From assembly GCF_016495725.1 (NCBI RefSeq), contig NZ_CP054705.1, positions 744,001-808,000 of the forward strand: a stretch of DNA of 64,000 bases. The letters are read 5' to 3'. Made by a program: the position numbers and the translations under genes. Below the pieces are notes generated by a model. That model had not been told where the DNA came from. It saw only the letters and a program-made list of their open reading frames with translations, and did not search any database. This document shows positions 1 to 8,210 of this stretch, piece after piece (the first letter of the stretch is position 1; the number at the start of each line of letters is the position of its first letter). This DNA is from Salicibibacter cibarius. GTDB lineage: Bacteria; Bacillota; Bacilli; Bacillales; Marinococcaceae.

Positions 1-2123
1 TAGCTGAAATCGTTGGAAATGCAATTATTTCTCATCATGCTTACTTACAAGATTTTATAACGCCCGAACTCAATTCAAAGTATTTGTTCCGGGTGCAAGA
101 AAAAGATATTTGTGAATTTGAAAAATCCAAAGAATGTTTTTTTCGGTATGTTATGACAGAGGTAGAATTTGATAAATACGTGAACAATGCTTTAGATGAA
201 TTAAAAACGATTATGGATCGAACGCCTACGCAAGTAATATTTCTGACGAAATATATCTTTAGTGGACTAATAGATGCTGACAGAACTAACACAAGAGAAT
301 TTGAAGATAACAAGGAAAATAAAGTGTACTTTGATCACTTATGTTTATTTCAGTCATATTACAAAAAGCTGATTGACAAATATGAAACTTTTAATCGGAG
401 TGCCACTTCGGATCATCCGATTAATAAGTTGCGCGCAGGTATGGCCGAACGATGTGATAAGTTTGCGGAAGAACCATCGGGTATTTACACACTTTCAATT
501 CCTACGGGTGGTGGGAAAACATTAGCGAGTTTGAGGTATGCGCTGAAACATGCACAAATGCATCCGAAGCAACGAATCATATACATTGTCCCTTTTACAA
601 CCATTATCGAGCAGAATGCGAAAGAAGTACGTGACATTCTCAAAGATGATCGACACATCTTAGAGCACCATTCCAACATAGTGATTGACGAGGACAAAAA
701 TAATGATGGAAATGAAGAGGAACAAGAAGGCCTTTTTAACACTAAGGAAAAAATTAAGCTTGCTCGTGATGATTGGGATAGCCCACTTATTTTTACAACG
801 ATGGTGCAGTTTCTAAATGTCTTTTACTCGAAAGGAACCCGCAATATAAGGAGACTACATAATCTAAGTCACTCTGTACTTATTTTCGATGAAGTTCAAA
901 AGGTTCCGGTTCAATGTGTTTCACTCTTCAATGAAGCGTTGAATTTCTTGAGGAAAGACGCCCATTGTAGCATAGTGTTTTGTACAGCAACTCAGCCTGC
1001 TTTAGAATTCGTTGATCATAAGCTTGAAATTAATGCCGATGGAGAGATCATTGAACAAGTTGATCGTGTCAACGATGCTTTTAAACGAGTGGAGATTATT
1101 GATGAAACGTCATATCCTATGACAACTGATTATCTTGGAAATTGGATTAATAAGAAGACTTTGGAAGATAAGCAGAGCATTCTTATCATTTTAAATACGA
1201 AAGCTGTAGTTAAGGATCTTTACGTGCGATTAAAAAATGATGATTCTTTTTCTTTGCCTGTGTACCATTTAAGCACGTCAATGTGCCCTGCTCATCGGAA
1301 TCGAATTCTAAGAGAAATGAAGGATCTTTTAAAAGCGAAAATACCTTTTGTTTGTGTGACAACTCAGCTGATTGAAGCGGGAGTTAATGTAAGCTTTTCT
1401 TGTGTTGTTCGTTCCCTCGCTGGTCTCGACTCTATTGCTCAGGCAGGGGGGCGTTGTAATCGCCATGGTGAGTATGAGGAGCTGAAATATGTATATGTGA
1501 TTGACCACTTGGAGGAGAAGTTAGATAAATTGAAGGAGATTAAGGAAGGCAAAATTTTAACTAAGCAAATTCTTGCTGATTTGTCAGCTAACCCAAAGGC
1601 TCACGGCGGCGGCTTGTTATCTCGAGAGGCTATGACACTGTACTTTAGGCGATTTTATACTGTTAAGTTTAAAGAAGTTTTAAATTACCCAATCACAGAT
1701 CTAGGCGATAAGGATATGACGGATCTCTTGTTTAATTCGTATAGGAATGGGTATGCTCAAGACTACAAGAAAGAAAATGAGGGGCTGGAGCTTCTTAATA
1801 CAAGCAGTTATAAAACAGCAGCAGATTACTTTCGAGTCATTAACGATATTACGCAACCAGCGATAGTGCCATATGGAGATGGAAAAGAGTTAATCAACAA
1901 ATTAAATAGTGCTGCTCGAGTAGAGGAATTGACCGAGCTCTTACGAAAAGCGCAGCAATACACAATCAATCTGTATCCAAACGAAGTGAATGAGTTGAGT
2001 AGTGAAGGGGGTTTGGAAATTCATTTGGATGGACAGGTCATCGAGTTGAAAGAGCGCTGGTATAGCAAGGAGCATGGGCTTGATATGGAGGGCGAAGGGG
2101 AGTTGGGGTTAGCATTAGTTTAG
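1..2123 (+). CDS. cas3: CRISPR-associated nuclease-helicase Cas3, type I-C (5' end cut by window)
   Basis: Cas3 is recruited by the Cascade complex to an R-loop and then unwinds and degrades the target DNA. The frame is open from base 3 with no start, so the gene begins outside the window. What remains starts near the end of the HD nuclease domain: ISHHAYLQDF (about bases 27-56) looks like a late HD-domain motif. The helicase part shows Walker A PTGGGKT (about 501-521), the DEVQ box (887-898), CTATQ (about 978-992) and motif VI QAGGRCNRHG (about 1439-1468). A full I-C Cas3 is roughly 100 residues longer than the 706 codons seen. It is followed by a 480-bp gap and then cas5c on the same strand. 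The usual I-C gene order makes the call secure. Confidence 0.96.
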   Translation, partial: AEIVGNAIISHHAYLQDFITPELNSKYLFRVQEKDICEFEKSKECFFRYVMTEVEFDKYVNNALDELKTIMDRTPTQVIFLTKYIFSGLIDADRTNTREFEDNKENKVYFDHLCLFQSYYKKLIDKYETFNRSATSDHPINKLRAGMAERCDKFAEEPSGIYTLSIPTGGGKTLASLRYALKHAQMHPKQRIIYIVPFTTIIEQNAKEVRDILKDDRHILEHHSNIVIDEDKNNDGNEEEQEGLFNTKEKIKLARDDWDSPLIFTTMVQFLNVFYSKGTRNIRRLHNLSHSVLIFDEVQKVPVQCVSLFNEALNFLRKDAHCSIVFCTATQPALEFVDHKLEINADGEIIEQVDRVNDAFKRVEIIDETSYPMTTDYLGNWINKKTLEDKQSILIILNTKAVVKDLYVRLKNDDSFSLPVYHLSTSMCPAHRNRILREMKDLLKAKIPFVCVTTQLIEAGVNVSFSCVVRSLAGLDSIAQAGGRCNRHGEYEELKYVYVIDHLEEKLDKLKEIKEGKILTKQILADLSANPKAHGGGLLSREAMTLYFRRFYTVKFKEVLNYPITDLGDKDMTDLLFNSYRNGYAQDYKKENEGLELLNTSSYKTAADYFRVINDITQPAIVPYGDGKELINKLNSAARVEELTELLRKAQQYTINLYPNEVNELSSEGGLEIHLDGQVIELKERWYSKEHGLDMEGEGELGLALV

Positions 2124-2126
2124 AAA

Positions 2127-2146
2127 CCTACCTCTGAGGAGGTAGG
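2127..2146. other. Perfect hairpin after cas3
   Basis: CCTACCTC and GAGGTAGG form an 8-bp stem around a TGAG loop, starting 3 bases after the cas3 stop. No T-run follows on either strand, so it is not a canonical intrinsic terminator. It could protect the cas3 mRNA 3' end. On the opposite strand it would form the 3' stem of the crRNA-like RNA proposed at 2134-2199. Confidence 0.6.
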
Positions 2147-2199
2147 CTCACACACATATTTATCATTATTTCAATCCCCGCTTGAAAGCGATATCTTTA
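2134..2199 (-). ncRNA. Candidate crRNA-like regulatory RNA (CreR/CreA-type): degenerate I-C repeat plus spacer-like tail
   Basis: Read on the minus strand, 2199-2168 ends in GCGGGGATTGAAAT. The array repeat ends in GCGTGGATTGAAAT, so 13 of 14 bases agree, including the expected 11-nt 5' handle. Just before it, CGCT-TTCA-AGCG forms a shortened version of the array-repeat hairpin (CGCACCC-TTCAT-GGGTGCG) with the same TTCA loop. The bases that follow (2167 downward) would be the spacer. Its first five bases, AATGA, equal the five bases after a TTC at 2305-2307, and AAATATGTGTG then recurs there offset by one base. Cas-regulating guides of this design (CreR, and CreA of CreTA) are known from several type I systems. 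Here the RNA and its role are inferred. No second repeat is visible and the promoter is uncertain. Confidence 0.5.
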
Positions 2200-2304
2200 G
2201 TTTAACATGGATATTGAGTGGAGAACAGCGAATAAACGTTTTTCGCTTACGGTAAAATCAGTTAAAGGCGATAACTTATAACGCATCTAATGAAAACGAA
2301 ATAG

Positions 2305-2325
2305 TTCAATGAGCAAATATGTGTG
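2305..2325 (+). promoter_or_regulatory. Candidate target site of the crRNA-like RNA, with TTC PAM
   Basis: TTC (2305-2307) is the usual type I-C PAM. It is followed by AATGA, two unmatched bases, and AAATATGTGTG (2315-2325), which match the spacer-like tail of the minus-strand element at 2134-2199 with one bulged base. Such seed-limited matching would allow Cascade to bind without full cleavage. The site lies about 280 bp upstream of cas5c and about 85 bp upstream of the small frame at 2409. No clear -35/-10 pair could be fixed around it. Confidence 0.45.
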
Positions 2326-2408
2326 AAGGTTGGTATGAATACCGTTTTTGATCATACCATTAGATAATCCCCCATATCCAGGGAATTGACAGGGAAGGTG
2401 GCGAGCTT

Positions 2409-2498
2409 GTGAAAATGATAGTAAAAGATAAAAAATTGGAGCTTATTCATGCTGAGATTTTAAGGGAAATTGTTCGAATCATTGCGCTAAAACAGTGA
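2409..2498 (+). CDS. Possible 29-residue peptide between cas3 and cas5c
   Basis: A GTG-started frame of 29 codons sits 7 bases after a good Shine-Dalgarno (AAGGTGG, 2395-2401). The product begins MKMIVKDKKLELIHAEIL and ends in IIALKQ. It is charged at the N-terminus and forms a likely amphipathic helix. I recognise no family. Its place downstream of a Cascade-like target site and inside the cas operon is where a CRISPR-repressed toxin (creT) would sit. The sequence lacks the rare-arginine-codon signature of the best known CreT RNAs. It could also be a chance frame in a cas5c leader. Confidence 0.35.
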   Translation: MKMIVKDKKLELIHAEILREIVRIIALKQ

Positions 2499-2606
2499 TT
2501 ATGTGGTTAAAGTGTAGTGAGTTCCGAGCAGTTCATAGCGAGCTTTAAAGCATGGCTGCTTGGAGTTTCTTTATAAAAGTCCCAATTAACTTTATGAGGT
2601 GACAAA

Positions 2607-3320
2607 ATGAAAAACACACTTGAATTCCAGTTATATGGAGACTACGCGTTGTTTACAGATCCGTTAACCAAAATTGGTGGTGAAAAACTTACTTATGATG
2701 TTCCGACTTATCAAGCTTTGAAAGGAATTGTTGAATCCATTTATTGGAAACCCACTTTATTTTTCGTAATTGATAAAGTTAGAGTCATGAAACCCATACA
2801 AATGGAATCCAAAGGGGTTCGCCCCATTGAATATAGAGGTAGAAATACGTTAGCTAATTACACTTATTTGAAAGATGTGTGTTATCAAGTACGGGCTCAC
2901 TTTGAATTTAACTTTAATCGTCCAGATATGACATTTGACCGCAATGAAGGGAAGCACTTCAATATTATGCAACGCTCATTAAAAGCCGGTGGAAGGAGAG
3001 ATATTTTTCTCGGCACGCGTGAATGTCAAGGGTATGTCGAGCCGTGTACTTTTGGTGAGGGTAAGGGCTTTTATGATAATTACGAGGGCGAGATACATTT
3101 TGGAACGATGGTTCATGGAATGAATTATCCTGATGAGACAGGAAAAAATGAACTTGAAGTTCGTTTGTGGAAACCTGTAATGAAAAAGGGTATTATTACA
3201 TTTCAAAGACCAGAAAAGTGTACATTGGTTAGGAAAATTAAGGAAATTACCCCTAAACATTTCGATAAAACAAATGTTGAATCTGCAGATTCTTTAGCCC
3301 ATAAAATAGGAGGTGAATAA
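2607..3320 (+). CDS. cas5c: Cas5c (Cas5d), type I-C pre-crRNA processing endonuclease and Cascade subunit
   Basis: In type I-C, which lacks Cas6, Cas5c cuts the pre-crRNA at the base of the repeat hairpin and stays bound to the 5' handle. The 237-residue protein has the family's usual length and shows the N-terminal RAMP-fold start ([15 protein letters not shown]), [17 protein letters not shown] and the [10 protein letters not shown] region typical of Cas5d. ATG at 2607 follows GAGGTGA (2594-2600) at a good spacing. The stop is immediately followed by the cas8c start, indicating co-translation. The absence of a cas6 in the locus fits its processing role. Confidence 0.96.
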   Translation: MKNTLEFQLYGDYALFTDPLTKIGGEKLTYDVPTYQALKGIVESIYWKPTLFFVIDKVRVMKPIQMESKGVRPIEYRGRNTLANYTYLKDVCYQVRAHFEFNFNRPDMTFDRNEGKHFNIMQRSLKAGGRRDIFLGTRECQGYVEPCTFGEGKGFYDNYEGEIHFGTMVHGMNYPDETGKNELEVRLWKPVMKKGIITFQRPEKCTLVRKIKEITPKHFDKTNVESADSLAHKIGGE

Positions 3321-5213
3321 ATGAGCTGGTTACTTCATCTTTATGAAACCTATGAAGCAAATGAAAATCAAGTAGGCAAGGTTATAAAAAAGTATAATGA
3401 TCGTGAATATACGTTACTTCCAATATCACACACAACGCAAAATGCTCATATTGAAGTATTGGTTACTGAAGATGGGGAGTTTCATACTGCCCATCTGTTA
3501 GGCAAAGAAAGTACTCTTATCCCCTGTACGGATGATGCTGCAAGTCGTTCCGGAACAAAGGTTGCTCCATACCCACTTCATGATAAGTTAAGTTATGTGG
3601 CGGGAGACTTTCAAGAATATGGCGGAATAATCAAACAAGAAGATCCATTTGTAGCATATATTAATCAACTTCGTAATTGGGCAAATTCTTCTCACGCGGT
3701 TGAAAAAGTGAAAAGTATATATAATTACCTTAGAAAAGGGAGGTTGATTAAGGATTTAGTTGCGGAAAAAATAGTTTATCTTGATGAAAATAAGAAAATG
3801 ATAGAAAAATGGAATAAAGAATACGAGAAATTATACGGTGAAAAGCCAGAAATCTTTTCTGCTGTTACAAGTGGTCAACAAAGTGCATTTGTTCGTTTTA
3901 ATGTTTATGCTTCCAATGATGTTTTAACGGATATTTGGAAGGATAAGGATATGTACGATTCTTTTATCGCGTTTTATAGAGATCAATTAACAGAAGAAGA
4001 TGTATGTTTTGTAACAGGAAATACTAATCCAATCACCACACTCCATGCAAACAAAATTCGTCATGCTAACGATAAAGCAAAGCTCATTTCCGGAAATGAC
4101 AAAAATGGATTTACTTACCGGGGAAGGTTTATGAACAGCCAAGAAGCAGCAACCATTAGCTACGAAGCTTCTCAAAAAGCGCATAATGCCTTGAAATGGC
4201 TGATTCACCGCCAAGGTAAAATTTTGGACAATCGTGTCTTTCTTATCTGGGGAAATGAAGAAGAAGATTTCTTGCCAGATCCGGGTGGAGATCCACTAGA
4301 TTTTTGGGAGGAAGGTAACCAGAAAATCGAAAAGAAGGCTAACACTCAACTAATTCAAGCCAATGAAGTCATGAAGTTGATTGATGGATATAGAGGTAAA
4401 GGGTCGTTTAAAGCCCACGTGAATATTTTAATTCTAGATTCTGCTACTACAGGAAGAATGGGTGTACTTTATTATCAACATATGAATAAGGAGCTCTATT
4501 TAAATCGTTTAGAACATTGGCATAAGACATGTGTTTGGAGGCATCGCTATCGTAAGAGTGAAGGAGGTGTTGTAGAATTTGAGGGCGCTCCTGCTACGAA
4601 AGACATTGCATTTGCAGCTTATGGCTCGGGTGCAAGCGATAAAGTTGTGAAAGGATTAATGGAACGTGTGCTTCCATGCATCGTGGATAAACGTAATGTT
4701 CCAAAAGACATTATAAGAAGTGCAGTTCAGAGAGCATCTAATCCAGTTTCAATGGAGTCTTGGGAATGGAAGAAAACACTTAGTATTGCCTGTGCATTAG
4801 TCAATAAGGAGGAGGAAATAGGATTGGCGCTAAATAAGGAAGATAATACTCGTGATTACTTATTTGGAAGGTTACTTGCTATTGCTTATGTACTTGAAAA
4901 ATGGGCTTTAAATGAACAAGGAGAAAAACGTGATACTAATGCTGAACGGTATATGGTTAGTTTTTCTAACAAACCTAAAAGAACATGGAAGACAATACAT
5001 GATAGTTTGCTTCCTTATAAATCTCGCTTGGGCAATAGAGCTAATAAGCTTTACAAATTAATTATCGAAGTAACCGATCAATTTCTCCCTGGGGAATTTA
5101 ACGATGAAAAACTTTCTGGAACGTATTTGGCTGGATTTTCAAGCCAGGTAATGGAGCTAGAAAATAGGAAACCATCTGAGGAAAGTAAAACAAACGAAAG
5201 AGAGGACAAGTAA
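3321..5213 (+). CDS. cas8c: Cas8c (Csd1), type I-C Cascade large subunit
   Basis: This is the large subunit that reads the PAM and recruits Cas3. In I-C systems an internal start in cas8c is known to make the small subunit Cas11c. The 630-residue protein starts MSWLLHLYETYEANENQ, which is characteristic of Csd1/Cas8c, and contains the family's ATKDIAFAAYGSGASDK region in the middle. ATG 3321 directly abuts the cas5c stop and is preceded by AGGAGGTGA. The C-terminal third (from about residue 460) is helical and would include the Cas11c part. I did not single out the internal start. Confidence 0.95.
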   Translation: MSWLLHLYETYEANENQVGKVIKKYNDREYTLLPISHTTQNAHIEVLVTEDGEFHTAHLLGKESTLIPCTDDAASRSGTKVAPYPLHDKLSYVAGDFQEYGGIIKQEDPFVAYINQLRNWANSSHAVEKVKSIYNYLRKGRLIKDLVAEKIVYLDENKKMIEKWNKEYEKLYGEKPEIFSAVTSGQQSAFVRFNVYASNDVLTDIWKDKDMYDSFIAFYRDQLTEEDVCFVTGNTNPITTLHANKIRHANDKAKLISGNDKNGFTYRGRFMNSQEAATISYEASQKAHNALKWLIHRQGKILDNRVFLIWGNEEEDFLPDPGGDPLDFWEEGNQKIEKKANTQLIQANEVMKLIDGYRGKGSFKAHVNILILDSATTGRMGVLYYQHMNKELYLNRLEHWHKTCVWRHRYRKSEGGVVEFEGAPATKDIAFAAYGSGASDKVVKGLMERVLPCIVDKRNVPKDIIRSAVQRASNPVSMESWEWKKTLSIACALVNKEEEIGLALNKEDNTRDYLFGRLLAIAYVLEKWALNEQGEKRDTNAERYMVSFSNKPKRTWKTIHDSLLPYKSRLGNRANKLYKLIIEVTDQFLPGEFNDEKLSGTYLAGFSSQVMELENRKPSEESKTNEREDK

Positions 5214-5215
5214 CA

Positions 5216-6067
5216 ATGACCACATTAGATCACAAAATTGATTTCGCTGTCTTATTATCAGTAACCCAGGCAAATCCCAACGGGGACCCCTTAAATGGCA
5301 ATCGTCCAAGGCAAAATTATGATGGGCATGGTGAGATCTCTGATGTAGCACTGAAAAGAAAAATCAGGAACCGTTTACAAGACGCCGGGGAGGCGATCTT
5401 CGTTCAATCTGATGATCGAAAAACAGATGGTTATAAAAGTTTGAAAGAAAGAGCAGATGCTAATCCAGAATTAGAAAAAATATTAAAAACAAAAAACAAA
5501 GATATCGTACAATTTCATGATATCGCATGTGAAGAGTGGTTGGATGTTCGGAGCTTTGGGCAGGTATTCGCTTTTAAAGGATCTGAGGTATCGGTAGGTG
5601 TTCGTGGGCCGGTATCAATCCATACAGCGACGAGTATTGATCCCATTGATATCGCAAGTGTCCAAATCACCAAAAGCGTGAATTCAGTTACTGGAGATAA
5701 AAAAGGCTCCGATACAATGGGAATGAAGCATCGTGTTGATTTTGGAACTTATGTTTTTTATGGGAGTATCAATACACAATTGGCCGAAAAAACCGGTTTC
5801 ACCAATGGAGATGCAGAAAAAATTAAACAAGCCCTTGTAACGTTGTTCGAAAATGATGGCTCATCTGCCCGACCAGATGGAAGTATGGAAGTGCACAATG
5901 TGTACTGGTGGGAACATCGATCAAAGCTCGGACAGTATTCTTCAGCTAAAGTTCATCGCTCATTGGATATTAAACCAAAAGTGGAAGATCCAAAAAGCTT
6001 TGAAGATTATTCAGTAGAACTACACGAACTCGACAATTTAAAAGTCGAGGTTCTCGATGGACAATGA
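5216..6067 (+). CDS. cas7c: Cas7c (Csd2), type I-C Cascade backbone subunit
   Basis: Multiple Cas7c copies coat the spacer part of the crRNA. The 283-residue protein starts with HKIDFAVLLSVTQANPNGDP, the hallmark of Csd2/Csh2 Cas7 proteins (NPNGDPL-NRPR). It also has the VRGPVSIHTATS segment and a late VYWWEHRSKLGQYSSAKVHR segment usual for the family. It starts 2 bases after the cas8c stop and overlaps cas4 by 11 bases, so it belongs to the same transcription unit. Confidence 0.96.
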   Translation: MTTLDHKIDFAVLLSVTQANPNGDPLNGNRPRQNYDGHGEISDVALKRKIRNRLQDAGEAIFVQSDDRKTDGYKSLKERADANPELEKILKTKNKDIVQFHDIACEEWLDVRSFGQVFAFKGSEVSVGVRGPVSIHTATSIDPIDIASVQITKSVNSVTGDKKGSDTMGMKHRVDFGTYVFYGSINTQLAEKTGFTNGDAEKIKQALVTLFENDGSSARPDGSMEVHNVYWWEHRSKLGQYSSAKVHRSLDIKPKVEDPKSFEDYSVELHELDNLKVEVLDGQ

Positions 6068-6710
6068 AATAGACTATCTGATGTTGTCAGGTATTCAGCA
6101 TTTTCAATTTTGTAAACGCCAATGGGCACTTATCCACATTGAACAACAATGGGAAGAAAATGTAAAAACGATTGAAGGGCAACACCTTCATCAAAAAGCA
6201 GATGAACCATTTATACGTGAAAAAAGAGGAAACAAACTCATCGTACGTGCGATGCCAGTGAAATCAGAAGATCTTAAGATTAACGGAGTATGTGATGTCG
6301 TTGAATTTGTTCAAGATCCTAGTGGTGTGGAAATTGCCGGGGAACAGGGTATGTACAAGTCTTACCCTGTTGAATATAAAAGAGGCAAACCAAAAAAAGA
6401 TTACGAGGATATATTGCAGTTAGCTGCTCAGGCCATGTGTCTGGAAGAAATGCTACTCTGTGATATTCACCAAGGGTATCTTTTTTACAATGAAATCAAG
6501 CATAGAGTAGAGGTTCCTTTAACATCAGAAATTAAAGACGAGGTACGGTCAATCGTTGAAGAAATGCACCATTATTATAGGAAAAAGCATACCCCGAAAG
6601 TGAAGACAGGCTCGTTCTGCAAGAGTTGTTCGCTTCAAAATGTTTGCTTACCAAGGTTAATGAATAAACGTTCTGTGAAAAGTTACATCGAAGGGAAAAT
6701 AAAAGAATGA
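6057..6710 (+). CDS. cas4: Cas4, PAM-selecting 3'-end nuclease of spacer acquisition
   Basis: Cas4 trims prespacers and selects those with a PAM, working with Cas1-Cas2. The 217-residue protein has the Fe-S cysteine of FQFCKRQWALIH near the N-terminus and three more in FCKSCSLQNVC near the C-terminus. The RecB-like nuclease motifs are PVEYKRGK and QLAAQAMCLEE. ATG 6057 lies inside the end of cas7c (11-bp overlap), and the stop overlaps the cas1 start by 4 bases. Confidence 0.96.
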   Translation: MDNEIDYLMLSGIQHFQFCKRQWALIHIEQQWEENVKTIEGQHLHQKADEPFIREKRGNKLIVRAMPVKSEDLKINGVCDVVEFVQDPSGVEIAGEQGMYKSYPVEYKRGKPKKDYEDILQLAAQAMCLEEMLLCDIHQGYLFYNEIKHRVEVPLTSEIKDEVRSIVEEMHHYYRKKHTPKVKTGSFCKSCSLQNVCLPRLMNKRSVKSYIEGKIKE

Positions 6711-7738
6711 AAAAATTACTAAATACATTATTTGTGACACAACCAGACGTTTATTTATCATTGGATGGAGATAATATAGTATTACTTAAAGAGCAAGAAA
6801 AATTAGGAAGAATACCTCTTCATAATTTGGAGTCTGTCGTTAGTTTTGGTTATACTGGTGCAAGTCCGGCGTTAATGGGATATTGTGCTGATCGAAATAT
6901 ATCAATAGTGTTTTTGACCATGACCGGTAGGTTTCTGGCAAGGGTAGTAGGAAAGAGCAGAGGGAATGTGATTCTGCGGAAGAGGCAATATCAGATAGCT
7001 GAAGATGAACATTCAGCAGCTAAAATCGCAAGAAATTTTATCACTGGCAAGGTCTATAACAATAAGTGGACCATTGAAAGAATGACAAGAGATTACTCTC
7101 TTAGGTTGGATGTTAATAAGTTTAAAGAAGTCTCTAATCAACTCTCTACTGTCATTGATGAAGCAAGGGCATGTGAGGACTTAGATAGTTTGAGAGGTTG
7201 GGAAGGTCAGGCAGCGGTTAATTATAACAAAGTATTTAATCAAATGATTTTACAGCAAAAAGACGATTTTTACTTTCATTCCCGATCGCGCCGACCGCCG
7301 CTCGATAATGTGAATGCTATGCTTTCTCTTGCCTACACATTATTAGCTAATGATGTTGCGTCTGCATTAGAGTCTGTTGGGCTTGATGCTTATGTTGGAT
7401 TCTTGCATCGAGAAAGACCCGGAAGGGCATCGTTGGCTTTGGATGTCATGGAAGAATTACGTGGTGTATATGCGGACAAATTTGTCTTAACAATGATCAA
7501 CCGAAAAATTGTCAACAAAGACGATTTTTTAAGAAAAGAGAACGGAGCAGTCATCATGACAGACGAAGCCAGAAAAAAGTTTTTATCAGCTTGGCAAGAT
7601 AGAAAGCAAGATAAAATTACACATCCATATCTAGGGGAAAAAATCTCGTGGGGCTTAGTACCATATGCTCAGGCATTATTACTGGCACGTTTTTTACGGA
7701 ATGATTTAGACGAATATCCCCCGTTTTTATGGAAGTAG
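6707..7738 (+). CDS. cas1: Cas1 integrase, type I-C
   Basis: Cas1 is the catalytic subunit of the Cas1-Cas2 integrase that inserts new spacers at the leader-proximal repeat. The 343-residue protein shows the metal-binding glutamate in LRGWEGQAAVNYNKVF and the histidine and aspartate of VGFLHRERPGRASLALDVME, as expected for Cas1c. ATG 6707 overlaps the cas4 stop (ATGA arrangement). The gene looks intact, so the acquisition module appears complete. Confidence 0.97.
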   Translation: MKKLLNTLFVTQPDVYLSLDGDNIVLLKEQEKLGRIPLHNLESVVSFGYTGASPALMGYCADRNISIVFLTMTGRFLARVVGKSRGNVILRKRQYQIAEDEHSAAKIARNFITGKVYNNKWTIERMTRDYSLRLDVNKFKEVSNQLSTVIDEARACEDLDSLRGWEGQAAVNYNKVFNQMILQQKDDFYFHSRSRRPPLDNVNAMLSLAYTLLANDVASALESVGLDAYVGFLHRERPGRASLALDVMEELRGVYADKFVLTMINRKIVNKDDFLRKENGAVIMTDEARKKFLSAWQDRKQDKITHPYLGEKISWGLVPYAQALLLARFLRNDLDEYPPFLWK

Positions 7739-7750
7739 GTGAATTATCGC

Positions 7751-8041
7751 ATGCTCGTTTTAATTACCTATGATGTCAGCACATCAAGTATCGGAGGAAC
7801 AAAAAGGCTACGAAAAGTTTCAAAAGCATGCCAAAACTATGGACAACGAGTACAAAATTCCGTTTTTGAATGTGTTGTAGACTCCACTCAATTTGCGGCT
7901 TTAAAAATAGAATTGACAAAAATCATTGATGAAGAAGTGGACAGCCTTCGTTTTTATCAACTGGGAAACAATTATAGAAATAAAGTTGACCATATTGGTG
8001 TGAAAGAAGCGATGAATATGGAGGACCCCTTAATTTTCTAG
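7751..8041 (+). CDS. cas2: Cas2, structural subunit of the Cas1-Cas2 integrase
   Basis: The 96-residue protein starts MLVLITYDVSTSSIGGTKR, the standard Cas2 beginning, and contains CQNYGQRVQNSVFECVVD. ATG 7751 is preferred over the in-frame GTG at 7739 because AGTAGGTGA (7734-7742) is then a normally spaced ribosome site and the length matches other I-C Cas2 proteins. The GTG would sit inside that site. The gene is the last in the cas operon and its stop touches the leader hairpin. Confidence 0.94.
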   Translation: MLVLITYDVSTSSIGGTKRLRKVSKACQNYGQRVQNSVFECVVDSTQFAALKIELTKIIDEEVDSLRFYQLGNNYRNKVDHIGVKEAMNMEDPLIF

Positions 8042-8210
8042 TGCGAATGTGAAGTGCACATAAAATTACGGGAGGGTTCGCACCTATTATTTACTATCTA
8101 CGAAGGTTATTTTTGATAATTATGCAAATGTAGGTTCGATTATTAAACAAAACAAAGCGATTTTCATAATAAATACTTATTAATTTAACAGATTTTAGTT
8201 GAAAATTGCC
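8042..8210 (+). promoter_or_regulatory. CRISPR leader
   Basis: This is AT-rich, non-coding DNA between cas2 and the first repeat. It opens with an inverted repeat, GTGCGAA (8041-8047) and TTCGCAC (8077-8083), placed immediately after cas2, which could end the cas transcript. The rest is expected to contain the array promoter and the Cas1-Cas2 integration signal next to 8211. No single promoter could be chosen. Confidence 0.75.

Noticed and set aside
2127-2146. Hairpin after cas3 as a standard intrinsic terminator
   Set aside because: There is no T-run on either strand, and the downstream cas genes share the direction.
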